NCBI GenBank assembly: GCA_003140175.1
Contig: PLJD01000007.1
Location: forward strand, 26,889-90,888
DNA from: Actinomycetota bacterium
GTDB lineage: Bacteria > Actinomycetota > Acidimicrobiia > IMCC26256 > PALSA-555
DNA length: 64,000 nt
Reading direction: 5' to 3'
Numbering within the stretch: position 1 is the first letter of the stretch; every line of letters starts with the position of its first letter. The notes under the pieces were generated by a model that worked only from the letters and a program-made list of their open reading frames with translations, was not told the origin of the DNA and searched no databases. Shown here piece by piece: positions 1 to 10,626 of the stretch. The position numbers and the translations under genes are program-made.

Positions 1-1
1 C

Positions 2-2611
2 CAGCAGGGCAGCGGCGTGATCGAGTTCTGACCCCCCACCGGGTTCACCGGCACGGCGGATGCGCCGGCGGGATCGGCCCGGCCGGGCTCCGAGGTCTCG
101 GGACCCGACGGTGCTGGTCGCGGACCGCCGACGACGCGGGCTCGTCGGTAAGGAACTGGTCGCGGCCAGCGCCGAGCCCCGTTCGGGGGCGCTGGCCGCA
201 GCGCCGACGCCAGCGCGGAGCAGCGTCGGGAGTATCGCGAGCGCGATGAGGTAGATGCCCAGCGCCAGGGCCAGCACGACACCGAAGCCGAACGTCATGG
301 CGAGGATGGTCGACAGCACCGAGCCGATGACCGACGCGAAGCCGCTCACCGCCCATCCCCACGCGACGTACTCGCGGGCGTGGTCGGTGGTGCGGGCGAC
401 CGCTCCGAGGCCGAGCGGCATGAACATGCCCAGGCAGACACCGAGGGGGGCGAGCACCGCGAGCGCGACCAGGATCCGGGCCGCCAACGGCCAGCTCAAC
501 AGCGCGGTGGTCAGCGGCATCAGCCCGAAGAGGTAGAAGAGCGTCAGCGCCGTGATCGCTGCGACCAGCACTGGTGCGACGCTCGCGCCCCGGTCCTTGA
601 ACCGCTCGCTCAGGTACGCGCCGACGCCGGTGAAGATCAGGAGCGACATGAGCGTCACGGTGAGCGAGTAGGTCGGGTAACCCAGGAAGAGGGTGAGCCG
701 CTCGATCAGCGTCACCTCGAAGAAGATGAACCCGAGGCCCAGCAGCCCGAAATAGGTGGCCGACCGACGTTTGTGGGGCAGCGCCGACCAGGTCTTTCGA
801 ATGGCCAGGAACGGCAGGAGGAGGAACACGGCCGCGAGCAGCACCGAGATGCCGAGCAGGAGGACAAGGACACGTTCACCGATCGCCTCTTCAAAGTCGT
901 GGGGATCGATCGGCTTGGTGAAGTCGCGCAGAACCTGGGTAAAGGACGTGAAGTGCCAGAAGAACGGCTGGTTGTCGGTGACGGGCCGCACGTCGAACGG
1001 GTAACTGTCATAGAAGGAGTCGATCCGGCTGCCCGGCGTCCGCACGAGCTTGCTGACCTCGTTCGCCTTGCCCGCATGACCGGGGGCGTAGAGGAGCGAA
1101 GCCCCGGGAATGGTCGGAATCGCGGCCAGGAAGCGGTCCACGTCGGTCGCCGTGAACGCCTGCCGCTTGACGAGGATGGTGGTGAGTGACCGGCCCAGCA
1201 CATCAGCGGATGAGGTCGCGACGAGGATATGGTCGGTCGGGTCGTGGATCCCGAGCTTGCCAAGCGCGCTCCTAGCGGTCGCGACGTAGCGCAGGGTCCG
1301 ATTTGGCTTGTCGAACTCGCCGAACTGGACGGCCAGGATCCCATTCGGGGCGAGGTGGTTGAGGCTGCTGACCACGGCGTTCGTCGTGTACAGATAGCTC
1401 TCCGAGAGCACGAACGCGTCGGCGGTGGCCGCGTTCGTTGCTGAGTAGCTGTCCGGGGCGGGGAACCAGACGAGGTTGTACTGCTTGTCGCTTCGCGCGA
1501 GGTAGGAGCGACCGTCGCCGTTGACGTAATGGACCTTCGGATTCTGTGCCAGATGGCCGTCGTACGACGCGTACTTGTCAGTGACCAGCGAGTAGGTCAC
1601 GGGGTTGAGCTCTACCGCGTCGATGTGGCCGGCGTTGAAGTAGAGGGAGGTGAGGATCTCGTTGCCGCCCGCGGCACCGATGATCAAGACGCGGCGGGGC
1701 GGCTTGCCTGCCACCGCGAACGGGAGCTTGCGGGGGTCCGTATTGAAACGGGTCAGCGTGGCCGGGTTGCCGTCGTAGCGGTAGATGGCCGAGCCGAGCA
1801 GCCCATCGTGGAAGAGCAGCCGCTCGTTACCCAAGTTGGTGACGTCAACCCGGAAGATTGGGCTCCAGGCGGAGTAGATCGTGTTGGCCGACGTGAGGCT
1901 GGTCTTAGTGGCGTCGTCGCGCTGCTCGGGTAAGAGCTGGGGCTGAACGACGAGCGTGCCGAGGACGACGACGAGGACGGCACCGACGCCGATGGTTCGT
2001 CGGTAGTCGCGGACGGCGATCAAGAGTCCCGCCAACGCGAGGATGAGGCCGGCGAGCATGATCGTGGCGGGCGGGCCGATCGACCCGATCAGCGCGACGA
2101 CGACCGCGCAGGCCAGACCCGCGCCGAGTAGGTCGGCGAAGTAGAGGCGACCGATCCGGTCCGAGCGTCGCGCGAAGAGCGTCGCCACGATCACGCCCAC
2201 GGCGAGGAACGAGCCGAAGATCGCGACGCAGATCACCAGCAGCCGGACCACACTCGAGACCTGCGCCCGTGTGCCGGAGCTCCAGATGTTCAGCGTGTCG
2301 ATCGACACCCGGGCGACGACGATGTAGCCGATCACGACCGTGACCGCGCCGCTCAGAAAGCTCCAGAGCAGGACGGTGTTCGTCTTTGCACGCCGGATGC
2401 GCCCCGAGATGGTGACGATGACACCGCCGGATCCAATGCCGAGCAGGGCGAGGCCGATGACGAGATACGTGTAGTAGTAGAAGAGCTTGAAGGAGATGAC
2501 CCGCGTGTAGCTGATCTCGAGCAGCAGCGCGGCGAAGCTGGCCGCGAAGATCTCGAGGCCGTAGGCGCGCAGCCCCGACTCGGCAGGCTCCGTGCCGGGG
2601 TTTGCGGTCAT
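2..2611 (-). CDS. Membrane-embedded spermine/spermidine synthase-like protein, C-terminus runs off the window
   Basis: Minus-strand frame from ATG at 2611 is open to the window edge, so it is absent from the ORF track. It contains many TM segments plus a methyltransferase-like core (KPPRRVLIIGAAGGNEILTSLYFNAGHIDAVELNP). Confidence 0.8.
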   Translation of the reverse strand, partial: MTANPGTEPAESGLRAYGLEIFAASFAALLLEISYTRVISFKLFYYYTYLVIGLALLGIGSGGVIVTISGRIRRAKTNTVLLWSFLSGAVTVVIGYIVVARVSIDTLNIWSSGTRAQVSSVVRLLVICVAIFGSFLAVGVIVATLFARRSDRIGRLYFADLLGAGLACAVVVALIGSIGPPATIMLAGLILALAGLLIAVRDYRRTIGVGAVLVVVLGTLVVQPQLLPEQRDDATKTSLTSANTIYSAWSPIFRVDVTNLGNERLLFHDGLLGSAIYRYDGNPATLTRFNTDPRKLPFAVAGKPPRRVLIIGAAGGNEILTSLYFNAGHIDAVELNPVTYSLVTDKYASYDGHLAQNPKVHYVNGDGRSYLARSDKQYNLVWFPAPDSYSATNAATADAFVLSESYLYTTNAVVSSLNHLAPNGILAVQFGEFDKPNRTLRYVATARSALGKLGIHDPTDHILVATSSADVLGRSLTTILVKRQAFTATDVDRFLAAIPTIPGASLLYAPGHAGKANEVSKLVRTPGSRIDSFYDSYPFDVRPVTDNQPFFWHFTSFTQVLRDFTKPIDPHDFEEAIGERVLVLLLGISVLLAAVFLLLPFLAIRKTWSALPHKRRSATYFGLLGLGFIFFEVTLIERLTLFLGYPTYSLTVTLMSLLIFTGVGAYLSERFKDRGASVAPVLVAAITALTLFYLFGLMPLTTALLSWPLAARILVALAVLAPLGVCLGMFMPLGLGAVARTTDHAREYVAWGWAVSGFASVIGSVLSTILAMTFGFGVVLALALGIYLIALAILPTLLRAGVGAAASAPERGSALAATSSLPTSPRRRRSATSTVGSRDLGARPGRSRRRIRRAGEPGGGSELDHAAALL

Positions 2612-3023
2612 GGGCCCTCCGTCGAGGCGCTATCACAGCCACCGCCGCGCGCCAACTCATGGGTGACCGTGGCCGCGGTCCCCCAGGATGGCCGACGGTC
2701 ACTCCCACGCGGCGACGACACGGGGCGGTGATTATGGCAGACCGAGCGCAGTTCGTCCCGCCCCGCGGTGCCGGCACGGCGGCCGCTCGCCACCCGGTCA
2801 GCCGAGGGTTTGTGCTTCCGGGCAGTCGAACGGGCTCTCCAGTCCGGAGCAACGACCAGCAGCCACACTGTCCGGGGATCGAGCCCTACCCCGGGCCGAG
2901 ATGAGGTCACGTTACGCCTCAAACATATTTACCAGGCTGCCGAGCAAGGGATGTTCCGGGAAACACGTGACGCCGAGCCGACCAGCGGGTCACGAGACCC
3001 GGGTTCGGACGGGCACCGGTCGG

Positions 3024-3581
3024 TTAGCAGGGCAGTTTGGTCGTCTCGACACCGGACACGCCCTGCAGCCCCAAGGCGCGGAGGTCCCGCAGACCCTTCG
3101 CGGTTGACCCCGAGCCATTGACCCCGGCGAAGATGTGTAGGTACTTGCCCTTGACGCCTTCGGCGTAGGCAGCCCCTCCGGCTTTGCAGATCACGTGGAG
3201 TTGAGCAACGAGATAGGGGGAGTTGAAGGCGAGTGGTGCTCCCTTCTTCGCGTTGACGATCGCGAAGATCTGGAGTGTTCCGTCACTCGATTCGCACGAC
3301 GCCAGGTAGGTGTTGTGCTTGTTGAAGAAGGCGCTCTGGGTCTTTGTGCCGCAGGTTTCCCCTAGAAGGTTCCCGTTCTCGAGGGCGCCCCCGTGCGTGC
3401 TCGCATAAAGGTAGGTCGCGATGAACCCATCACCGGTGGCCTGCGCGTTCGCCCGAGGGCTGCTCGTTGCCGCCGCGGCACCGCCAGCGACCGTTACCGC
3501 GCCGAGCGCGACCGCCACGCAGGCGACCAAACGTCGCTTTATCCCGCACCCCCGAAGCCGTCGCCCGTCGCCCCCGACCAT
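3024..3581 (-). CDS. Secreted hypothetical protein with signal peptide
   Basis: C-terminal part of ORF 3024..3680. Signal peptide KRRLVACVAVALGAVTVAGGAAAA. The upstream part of the ORF overlaps the tRNA fragment, so an internal start is preferred. Confidence 0.55.
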   Translation of the reverse strand: MVGGDGRRLRGCGIKRRLVACVAVALGAVTVAGGAAAATSSPRANAQATGDGFIATYLYASTHGGALENGNLLGETCGTKTQSAFFNKHNTYLASCESSDGTLQIFAIVNAKKGAPLAFNSPYLVAQLHVICKAGGAAYAEGVKGKYLHIFAGVNGSGSTAKGLRDLRALGLQGVSGVETTKLPC

Positions 3582-3652
3582 AGGCCCCAGCAGCGCATGT
3601 GCGAGGACCAGGCCGCGAGGTTCGAAACCCCGCTTGAGCAGGGAAGACAGCT

Positions 3653-3694
3653 TGGAGGCGGCGGTGGGAATTGAACCCACGTCCAGGGTTTTGC
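3653..3694 (-). repeat. Distal att site: 42-bp copy of the tRNA-Cys 3' half
   Basis: tggaggcggcggtgggaattgaacccacgtccagggttttgc is identical to 16772..16813, in direct orientation. Confidence 0.9.
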
Positions 3695-3833
3695 CGGGCG
3701 CTCCGGATCGTCCAGACCGTCTGTGGCGTCGCGTTTGGGCTGGTCACGCCCGGGTTGGCGTCCGGCTGGTCGGTCGAGTCCTTGCGCGTCAATCCCAGTC
3801 CGTGATTACTCGCGTGATTAGTCGAAGGCCCTC

Positions 3834-4040
3834 TCACCTGACGCTGAGCGGTTGCTCGACGGGGCGCTGCAAGGTGGCCCGGGCGACGAGTTTGCGCCAC
3901 CCTGGGATCGCCAACACCGGGATGGACCCGCCGGCGACCAGCTCGTAGGTCTTGGAGCGGGACCGCCCCAATTAGGCGGCCTCGAGAGGCTCGCGTCGCA
4001 AGGCCGCCAGCAAGGGAGGCCTCAACGGGCGACAGCCCAT
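3834..4040 (-). pseudogene. Excisionase-like (Xis/HTH_17-type) remnant with in-frame TAA
   Basis: Minus frame reads MGCRPLRPPLLAALRREPLEAA*LGRSRSKTYELVAGGSIPVLAIPGWRKLVARATLQRPVEQPLSVR*. The RSKTYELVAGGSIPVLxIPGWRKLVxRA pattern is typical of small excisionases. TAA at 3972-3974. Confidence 0.6.
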
Positions 4041-4046
4041 CACCAG

Positions 4047-4059
4047 TGACATAGTGTCA
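4047..4059. promoter_or_regulatory. Palindromic operator-like site TGACATAGTGTCA
   Basis: TGACA-N3-TGTCA between divergent xis-like ORF start (4040) and serine hydrolase start (4092). Confidence 0.45.
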
Positions 4060-4091
4060 GCGGCGACTCGCGCCGCCCAGCGGGGAGCGCT

Positions 4092-5318
4092 GTGAAGATC
4101 AATCCCGACGCTGCCGGGTTCGACGGCAGCCGACTCGAGCGGATCGACGAGCACCTGCGCACGCGGTACCTCGAACCGGGAAAGCTCGCCGGCTGCCAGG
4201 TCGTCGTCGCCCGCTCTGATCAGATCGCGCACTCCAGCTCGCTCGGCCTGATGGATCGCGAACGGGCGCGCCCCGTTCTCGACGACACCATCTGGCGGCT
4301 CTACTCGATGACCAAGCCCATCACCGGCGTCGCGCTCCTCACGTTGTACGAGCGGGGCCTGTTCCAGCTCAATGACCCCGTGGACCGCTTCCTTCCGGAG
4401 TTCCGCGACATGAAGGTGGTCGAGCGGCTCGACGGTGAGACGAAGCGCTTGGTGGACGCCGAGCGGCCGATCTCGGTGCGAGACGCGATGATGCACATGA
4501 CCGGCATCGGCTACGGCCCGCCCGAGGCCCGTCTCGACCTCGCCGCCATCGCCGGCGGGAAGCCCGCGCGGGGTCTCGGCAAGGGTGCCACGCTCGAAAC
4601 CCTCGTCGCCGCTCTCGCCCAGGAGCCGTTGCGATTCCATCCTGGCGCCCATTGGCTGTACTCGTGGTCGACCGACGTGTGTGCGCGTCTCGTCGAGGTG
4701 ATCTCCGGCGAGCGCTTCGACCGCTACCTGCAGACCACGATTTTCGACCCGCTCGGCATGGTCGACACCGGTTTCTTCGTGCCGGAGGGGAAGGCGGACC
4801 GTCTCGCCGCGCTCTACACCCGCGACGCGAGCAAGCAGCTCACCCTGCTCGACGACCCCGAGCGGAGCCGCTCGTTGCGGATGCCCTCCCTCTTGTTGGG
4901 CGGAGGAGGACTCCTCGGCACGACGGCTGACTACCTGCGGTTCTGCCAGATGCTGGTGAACGGCGGGCAGCTGGGTGGGGCCCGAGTGCTCGGGCGCAAG
5001 ACCATCGAGCTGATGGCCGGAAACCACCTGCCCGGCGGCGGGACGCTGCGCGACTTCGCGTTCCGGGGTGGTTACGGCGAGGTCGGCTTCGACGGCATGG
5101 GCTTCGGGCTCACCGTCGCCGTCAGCGACGGGCCGGTCGCGACGGCGGCCGAGGGCACCCGAGGTGAGTACATGTGGGGCGGGGCAGCCTCGACCCTGTT
5201 CTGGATCGATCCAGTCGAGGAGCTCGTCGTGATCTTCATGACCCAGCTGATCCCGTCCGGCACGTTCAACCTCCGGGGCCAGCTGAAGGCGCTCGTCTAC
5301 TCGGCGATCGCGCATTGA
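4092..5318 (+). CDS. Serine hydrolase (beta-lactamase/class C esterase family)
   Basis: SxxK motif (YSMTKPITGVALL); full-length family-like sequence ending RGQLKALVYSAI. Confidence 0.88.
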   Translation: MKINPDAAGFDGSRLERIDEHLRTRYLEPGKLAGCQVVVARSDQIAHSSSLGLMDRERARPVLDDTIWRLYSMTKPITGVALLTLYERGLFQLNDPVDRFLPEFRDMKVVERLDGETKRLVDAERPISVRDAMMHMTGIGYGPPEARLDLAAIAGGKPARGLGKGATLETLVAALAQEPLRFHPGAHWLYSWSTDVCARLVEVISGERFDRYLQTTIFDPLGMVDTGFFVPEGKADRLAALYTRDASKQLTLLDDPERSRSLRMPSLLLGGGGLLGTTADYLRFCQMLVNGGQLGGARVLGRKTIELMAGNHLPGGGTLRDFAFRGGYGEVGFDGMGFGLTVAVSDGPVATAAEGTRGEYMWGGAASTLFWIDPVEELVVIFMTQLIPSGTFNLRGQLKALVYSAIAH

Positions 5319-5446
5319 GCGGGGCAGCTGATGGTGGACCTCGTTTCATTGCTCGTCGCGGCGCTACAGCTCCCGCCCGCTGAACGTGACGACTCCTCGG
5401 TCGGCATCGAGCGTCTCGTCGACACCTTCCGAACCACGGAGGACCA

Positions 5447-6208
5447 ATGATGGACGCGCCGATGATGGCCGACACCGTGACCTTGGTGGGCGCCGGCGGC
5501 GACGATATCGAGGCGTACTTCGCTCGCCCGCTCGGCACTGGTCCGTATCCGGGCGTGGTCGTCATCCACCACATGCCCGGCTTCGACCGCTCGATCAAGG
5601 AGATCGTGCGATCGTTCGCGGTCTCGGGGTATGCGACGGTGTGCCCGAATCTCTTCCATCGCTACGCGGCAGGCGCCACGGCGGGCGATGCTGCGGCGGC
5701 GGCGTTCGCAGCCGGCGGGGTGCCGGATCCGCGGTGCGTCGCCGACGTCGACGCCGGTGTGCGCTACCTGCGCGCGCTGCCGTATTCGAACGGGCGCGTC
5801 GGCGTCGTCGGTTTTGCTCCGGAGGACGGCAGGCGTATCTGGTCGCGTGCAGCCTCGATCTCGACGCCGCCGTCGACTGCTACGGGGGCCGCGTCATCGC
5901 CGCCGACGACGAGCTCACGCCGCAGCGGCCGGTCGCGCCGATCGATCTCACGCCGCAGCTTCACTGCCCGCTGCTCGAGCTGTTCGGCGCCCAAGACGAG
6001 AATCCGTCGCCTACACGTTGCGCGCATCGAGCGGGAGCTCCGGGTGCACGGCAAGACGTTCGAGTTCCACACCTTCGAGAACGCCGGTCATGCCTTCTTC
6101 TCGAGCGAGCGCCCGAGCTATCGCGTCGAGGCAGCAAAAGAAGGATGGAAGCGCCACTGGGCCTTCTTCGGGCAGAACCTCGCCAACGGGGTCGCGTCCA
6201 GATCATGA
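5447..6208 (+). pseudogene. Dienelactone hydrolase family protein, disrupted by two compensating frameshifts
   Basis: N-term VVVIHHMPGFDRSIKEIVRSFAVSGYATVCPNLFHR and C-term FHTFENAGHAFFSSERPSYR are in one frame. The middle (FCSGGRQAYLVACSLDLDAAVDCYGGRVI..LELFGAQDENPSP) is in another frame. Confidence 0.75.
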
Positions 6209-6284
6209 AGACGATGCAGTGGCCAGACCCGCCCACAACCCATACGTTCCGCGCCGCTGGCGCGAGATTCGCCTGAGCGGGCCC

Positions 6285-7454
6285 GTGACCGAGCACGCGC
6301 TGCGCGCCGCAGCCGCCATCGTCGGGGTCGCCGACGCCGTGTCCCCGACTGGTGAGCTCGACCTCCACGGCCGGGTCCTCGAGGCCAAGGTGGTCCGTGA
6401 AGCACTCGCCGACGCCGGTCTCACGATCGGCGACGTCGACGGCATCTGCTACGGCGGTTCGGCGCCAGGCGTCGCGGAGTATCTCGGGATCCAGCCGCGC
6501 TTCATGGACGGGACGATGACGGGAGGGTCGAGCTACGAACTCCACGTCGAGCACGCGGCCGCGGCGATCGCCTCCGGGTTGGGTGACGTCGTCGTCGGGC
6601 TGTACGCCGCGACGCCGCGCTCGGATCGCGCCCGCCGAGGCGCACGCGGGCGCCTCGGCACTCCGCCCGGGCCGAACCCCATGTTCGAATGGGAGATGCC
6701 GTACGGATTGCGGCTGCCCATTGGAGCCTACGCACTCGCGGCGAGCCGCCACATGGCCGTGTACGGCACGACGTCCGAGCAACTCGCGCAGATCGCGGTC
6801 GACGCCCGCCGCTGGGCGTCGATGAACCCGCGCGCGCGATACCAACAGTCGATCACGATCGACGACGTGCTCGCGTCACCGATGCGGGCGTCGCCGTTGC
6901 ACCGGCTCGACTGTTGTCTCGTCACCGACGGCGCGGGCGCGTTCGTGATGACTTCGGCGGCGCGAGCTCATAGCCTCGCGAAGCCTCCCGTCTACGTGCT
7001 CGGCGCGGCGTCGTGCAGCGATCACTCGATGATCACCGCTATGCCCGACCTCACGGTCACCGCCGGCGCCATCTCCGGTCCGGCCGCGTTCAAGCAGGCG
7101 GGGATTACGACGGCCGACGTCGATGTGCTCATGAGCTACGACTCGTTCACCATCACGGCACTGTTGCACCTCGAAGACCTCGGATTCTGCGCCAAGGGCG
7201 AGGGTGGCGCGTTCGTCGAGGACGCCAAGCTCGGCCCAGGCGGCGCGCTGCCGATGAACACAAACGGCGGCGGATTGTCGTACACGCACCCTGGGCAGTA
7301 CGGCATGTTCTTGCTGGTCGAAGCGACGCGGCAGTTGCGCGGTGAGTCCGGCGAGCGCCAGCTGCGCGGTCCACAGATCGCCGTCGCGCACGGATCGGGT
7401 GGGGTACTTTCGACCATGGGGACGGTCGTGCTCGGCGCAGAGGCGACGAGATGA
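6285..7454 (+). CDS. Thiolase-like (SCP2-type) protein, nucleophilic Cys apparently absent
   Basis: GTG start. Thiolase-like LTPxxVDV and NTNGGGLSYTHPGQYGM regions. The Cys position reads TMTGGSSYELH. Confidence 0.8.
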   Translation: MTEHALRAAAAIVGVADAVSPTGELDLHGRVLEAKVVREALADAGLTIGDVDGICYGGSAPGVAEYLGIQPRFMDGTMTGGSSYELHVEHAAAAIASGLGDVVVGLYAATPRSDRARRGARGRLGTPPGPNPMFEWEMPYGLRLPIGAYALAASRHMAVYGTTSEQLAQIAVDARRWASMNPRARYQQSITIDDVLASPMRASPLHRLDCCLVTDGAGAFVMTSAARAHSLAKPPVYVLGAASCSDHSMITAMPDLTVTAGAISGPAAFKQAGITTADVDVLMSYDSFTITALLHLEDLGFCAKGEGGAFVEDAKLGPGGALPMNTNGGGLSYTHPGQYGMFLLVEATRQLRGESGERQLRGPQIAVAHGSGGVLSTMGTVVLGAEATR

Positions 7455-7855
7455 GCCCGCTGCTCGAGCCGCCGGCGTCGGACGAGGTCGCGCCGTTCTG
7501 GGACGCGACGCGACGCGGCAAGCTCGTCCTGCCCTGGTGCCGGTCGTGCGAGCGGCCGTTCTGGTATCCACGCGCCACGTGTCCACGATGTCTCGGCGAT
7601 ACCGTGGAATGGCGCCAGGCGCGCGGCGACGGCACCGTGTATGCGGTGAGCGTCCAGCACCAGCCCGGACCTGGACGCGACGCCGCCGACGGGCCGTACG
7701 CGGTCGCGCTCATCGACCTCGACGAGGGCGTGCGCGTGATGGGCAACGTCCTGGCGTGCGCGGCCGCGGACGTCCACGTCGGCATGTCGGTTCGCGTCAC
7801 TTGGCAGGCCCTGTCTGACGGAAGGCAGCTCCTGCAATTCGCACCCCGAGAGTAA
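7451..7855 (+). CDS. DUF35 Zn-ribbon/OB-fold acyl-CoA-associated protein
   Basis: CRSCERPFWYPRATCPRC zinc ribbon; GTVYAVSVQHQ...YAVALIDLDEGVRVMGNV; overlaps the upstream gene by 4 nt. Confidence 0.88.
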   Translation: MSPLLEPPASDEVAPFWDATRRGKLVLPWCRSCERPFWYPRATCPRCLGDTVEWRQARGDGTVYAVSVQHQPGPGRDAADGPYAVALIDLDEGVRVMGNVLACAAADVHVGMSVRVTWQALSDGRQLLQFAPRE

Positions 7856-7864
7856 GGAGGAACC

Positions 7865-9076
7865 ATGCCGATGCAGATCGACCTCGGCCCGACCGCGAGC
7901 CACTTCCGCGAGGAGGTGCGGCAGTGGCTGCGAGTGAACCGTCCATCCAACGTGGAGGCGGTGCAGTCGGAAATCATCGGTGGTGGGCCCGACTACGACG
8001 ACTGGGCGAAACGTCTGCACGAGGCGGGGCTGATGTGCGTGGGTTGGCCGAAGGAGTACGGCGGACGCGGTCTCGGTGGGGTCGAGGTCGCGGTGATGAA
8101 CGAGGAGTTCGGCCGCGCGGGTCTGCCCCGCGCCACCCGCGGAATGGGCGAATGGCTCGTCGGCCCGTCGATCATCGTGCACGGCACCGAGGACCAGAAG
8201 GCGCACTTCCTATCGCGGATCGTCGACGGCACGGACCGCTATTGCCAAGGCTTCTCCGAACCCGACGCGGGGTCGGATCTGGCCGGGCTGAAGACGCGCG
8301 GCATCGTCGACGGCGACGAGATCGTGGTGACCGGCCAGAAGGTGTGGACGTCGGGAGCACACCGGGCGACCATGATGTTCTGTCTTTGTCGAACCGATCC
8401 CGACGCGCCGAAGCACCGGGGTATCTCGTACGTGCTCCTGCCCATGAAGAAGCCCGACGGCTCCTCCAATGGCTTCGAGCTGCGACCGATCCGCCAGATC
8501 ACCGGCAACAGCAACTTCAGCGAGACGTTCATCACGGAAGCGCGCGCCCCATTGTCCAACGTCATCGGTGGGGTGAACAACGGCTGGCGCGTCACGATGA
8601 CGACCCTTGGGAACGAACGGGGCGGCAACGCCACGACGCAGCATGCGCAGTACGAGCGCCAGTTTTGGCGGATCGTCGACGAGGCGCGGCGTCTCGGCCG
8701 CGCCGACGACTCGATCGTCCGCCAGGAACTGGCATGGGCGTACACACACGTCGAGATCATGCGGTTCGCGGGTTTGCGCACCCTCTCGGAGGTCGTCGCA
8801 CACAAGGAGCCTGGGCCCGCGGCGTCGATCAACAAGATGTTCTGGTCGGAGTACGCGCGCGACCTAAACGAATGGGTGATGAACCTCCGCGGCGCGCACG
8901 CGATGGTGAGGCCGGACAATGAGGGATACGCGCTCGACCGTTGGCAAAGCGACTTCCTCGGCAGCCGCTCGAGCACGATTTGGGGCGGAACGGCCCAAGT
9001 GCAGCGCAACATTGTCGGCGAGCAGGTGCTCGGTCTCCCGAAGGAGCCGAGCGGCGACGAGGAGCGGACCCGGTGA
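7865..9076 (+). CDS. Acyl-CoA dehydrogenase
   Basis: [26 protein letters not shown], and ending [23 protein letters not shown]. Confidence 0.93.
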   Translation: MPMQIDLGPTASHFREEVRQWLRVNRPSNVEAVQSEIIGGGPDYDDWAKRLHEAGLMCVGWPKEYGGRGLGGVEVAVMNEEFGRAGLPRATRGMGEWLVGPSIIVHGTEDQKAHFLSRIVDGTDRYCQGFSEPDAGSDLAGLKTRGIVDGDEIVVTGQKVWTSGAHRATMMFCLCRTDPDAPKHRGISYVLLPMKKPDGSSNGFELRPIRQITGNSNFSETFITEARAPLSNVIGGVNNGWRVTMTTLGNERGGNATTQHAQYERQFWRIVDEARRLGRADDSIVRQELAWAYTHVEIMRFAGLRTLSEVVAHKEPGPAASINKMFWSEYARDLNEWVMNLRGAHAMVRPDNEGYALDRWQSDFLGSRSSTIWGGTAQVQRNIVGEQVLGLPKEPSGDEERTR

Positions 9077-10626
9077 CCGACGAAGCCTTCGTGCAGGCCG
9101 CGCAGTGCGGTATGACGCTCGCGTACTGGGCCGCTCGTCAGCCCGATCGCGTTGCGATCGTCTCCGAGCAGGGCAACCGGACCTTCGGTGAGCTGAACGC
9201 GAACGCGAACCGGCTGGCCCGAGCGCTACAGGCACGGGGGATCGGCAGTGGCGACGCGATCGTGCTCATGATCGCGAACCGGGCGGAATTCGCGGAAGTG
9301 GTTGCCGCCTCGCAGCGCAGCGGCTTGCGCTACACGCCGCTCAACTGGCACCTGACCGCCGACGAAGCCGCCTACATCGTCGGTGATTGTGGAGCGCGCA
9401 TCCTCGTGGCCGATGAGCGCTTCGCCGGCGTCGCGCGCGCGGTCGCGACGCGCGTCGCCGGGCTGCGCGTCCTTCTTGCCGTGGGCGGTGAGATCGAACC
9501 CTTCGAGCGCTACGACGATGTGATCGCAAATGAGGCGGGCGTCGACATCGGCGACCCGGTGCTCGGCGGGTCGCTGCTGTACACGTCGGGCACGACCGGG
9601 CGACCGAAGGGTGTCCACCGTGCGCGACCGATGGCCGACGCCGTCACGCCGTTCGGCTACGTGCCTGGCGAGACCCTGCATCTCTGCACGGGGCCGCTGT
9701 ACCACGCAGCGCCGCTGGGTTTCTCGCTCGCGGTTCCCTTGAGCGCCGGCGCGGGTGTCGTGTTGATGGACGGCTGGTCAGCCATGGAGACCTTGCGCTT
9801 GATCGAAGCGCATCGGATCACGCATACGCACTTGGTGCCGACGATGTTCCACCGGCTGCTCTCGATGCCCGCCGAGGTTCGCGACCGCGCCGACGTGTCG
9901 TCGCTGCGGCTCGTGCTGCACGGCGCTGCACCATGTCCCACCTGGGTGAAGCGGTCGATGATCGAGTGGTGGGGTCCGGTGTTGTTGGAGTACTACGCCG
10001 CGACTGAAGGACTTGGCACCTGGGTAACGAGCGCGGAATGGCTGGGCAAGCCGGGCACGGTCGGCAAGCCCAGACCGCCGGACACGATTCGTGTGCTCGA
10101 CGAGCAAGGCCAGGATTGCCGCCCCGGTGTCGTCGGCGCCGTGTATCTGAAGGCTCCCGCAGCGACCCGCTTCGAGTACCACAACGCTCCCGCGAAGACG
10201 GATGCGAGCTATCGCGGCGATCATTTCACGCTCGGCGACGTCGGATATCTCGACGACGACGGCTACCTGTTCCTCACCGACCGCTCCGCGAACCTCATCA
10301 TCTCGGGCGGCGTCAACATCTATCCAGCGGAGGTCGAGGCCGATTTGCTCGCGCATCCGGCCGTCGGCGACGTCGCCGTGATCGGTGTGCCCGACCCCGA
10401 CTGGGGCGAGATCGTGCTGGCGGTCGTCGAGCTGCAAGAGGGCAGCGTACCGTCGGAACGGCTCGCACGGGAGCTCATCGAGCATTGTCGGGAGCGCCTG
10501 GCGCACTTCAAGTGCCCGCGCCGCGTCGACTTCACCGATCAGCTGCCGCGTCACGACAACGGCAAGCTCTACAAGGAACGGCTGCGTGACGAGTACCGAA
10601 CCGATGTGCTAGGGATCGCTCAATGA
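9073..10626 (+). CDS. Acyl-CoA synthetase (AMP-forming)
   Basis: [59 protein letters not shown] start overlapping the upstream TGA. Confidence 0.92.
   Translation: MTDEAFVQAAQCGMTLAYWAARQPDRVAIVSEQGNRTFGELNANANRLARALQARGIGSGDAIVLMIANRAEFAEVVAASQRSGLRYTPLNWHLTADEAAYIVGDCGARILVADERFAGVARAVATRVAGLRVLLAVGGEIEPFERYDDVIANEAGVDIGDPVLGGSLLYTSGTTGRPKGVHRARPMADAVTPFGYVPGETLHLCTGPLYHAAPLGFSLAVPLSAGAGVVLMDGWSAMETLRLIEAHRITHTHLVPTMFHRLLSMPAEVRDRADVSSLRLVLHGAAPCPTWVKRSMIEWWGPVLLEYYAATEGLGTWVTSAEWLGKPGTVGKPRPPDTIRVLDEQGQDCRPGVVGAVYLKAPAATRFEYHNAPAKTDASYRGDHFTLGDVGYLDDDGYLFLTDRSANLIISGGVNIYPAEVEADLLAHPAVGDVAVIGVPDPDWGEIVLAVVELQEGSVPSERLARELIEHCRERLAHFKCPRRVDFTDQLPRHDNGKLYKERLRDEYRTDVLGIAQ

Noticed and set aside
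3653-3694. Second tRNA-Cys gene
   Set aside because: Only the 3' half is present; no D arm or 5' acceptor strand follows, so it is an att fragment.
3972-5315. 447-aa minus-strand ORF
   Set aside because: Antisense shadow of the serine hydrolase; repetitive charged composition with no family features. Only its last 22 codons coincide with the Xis-like remnant.
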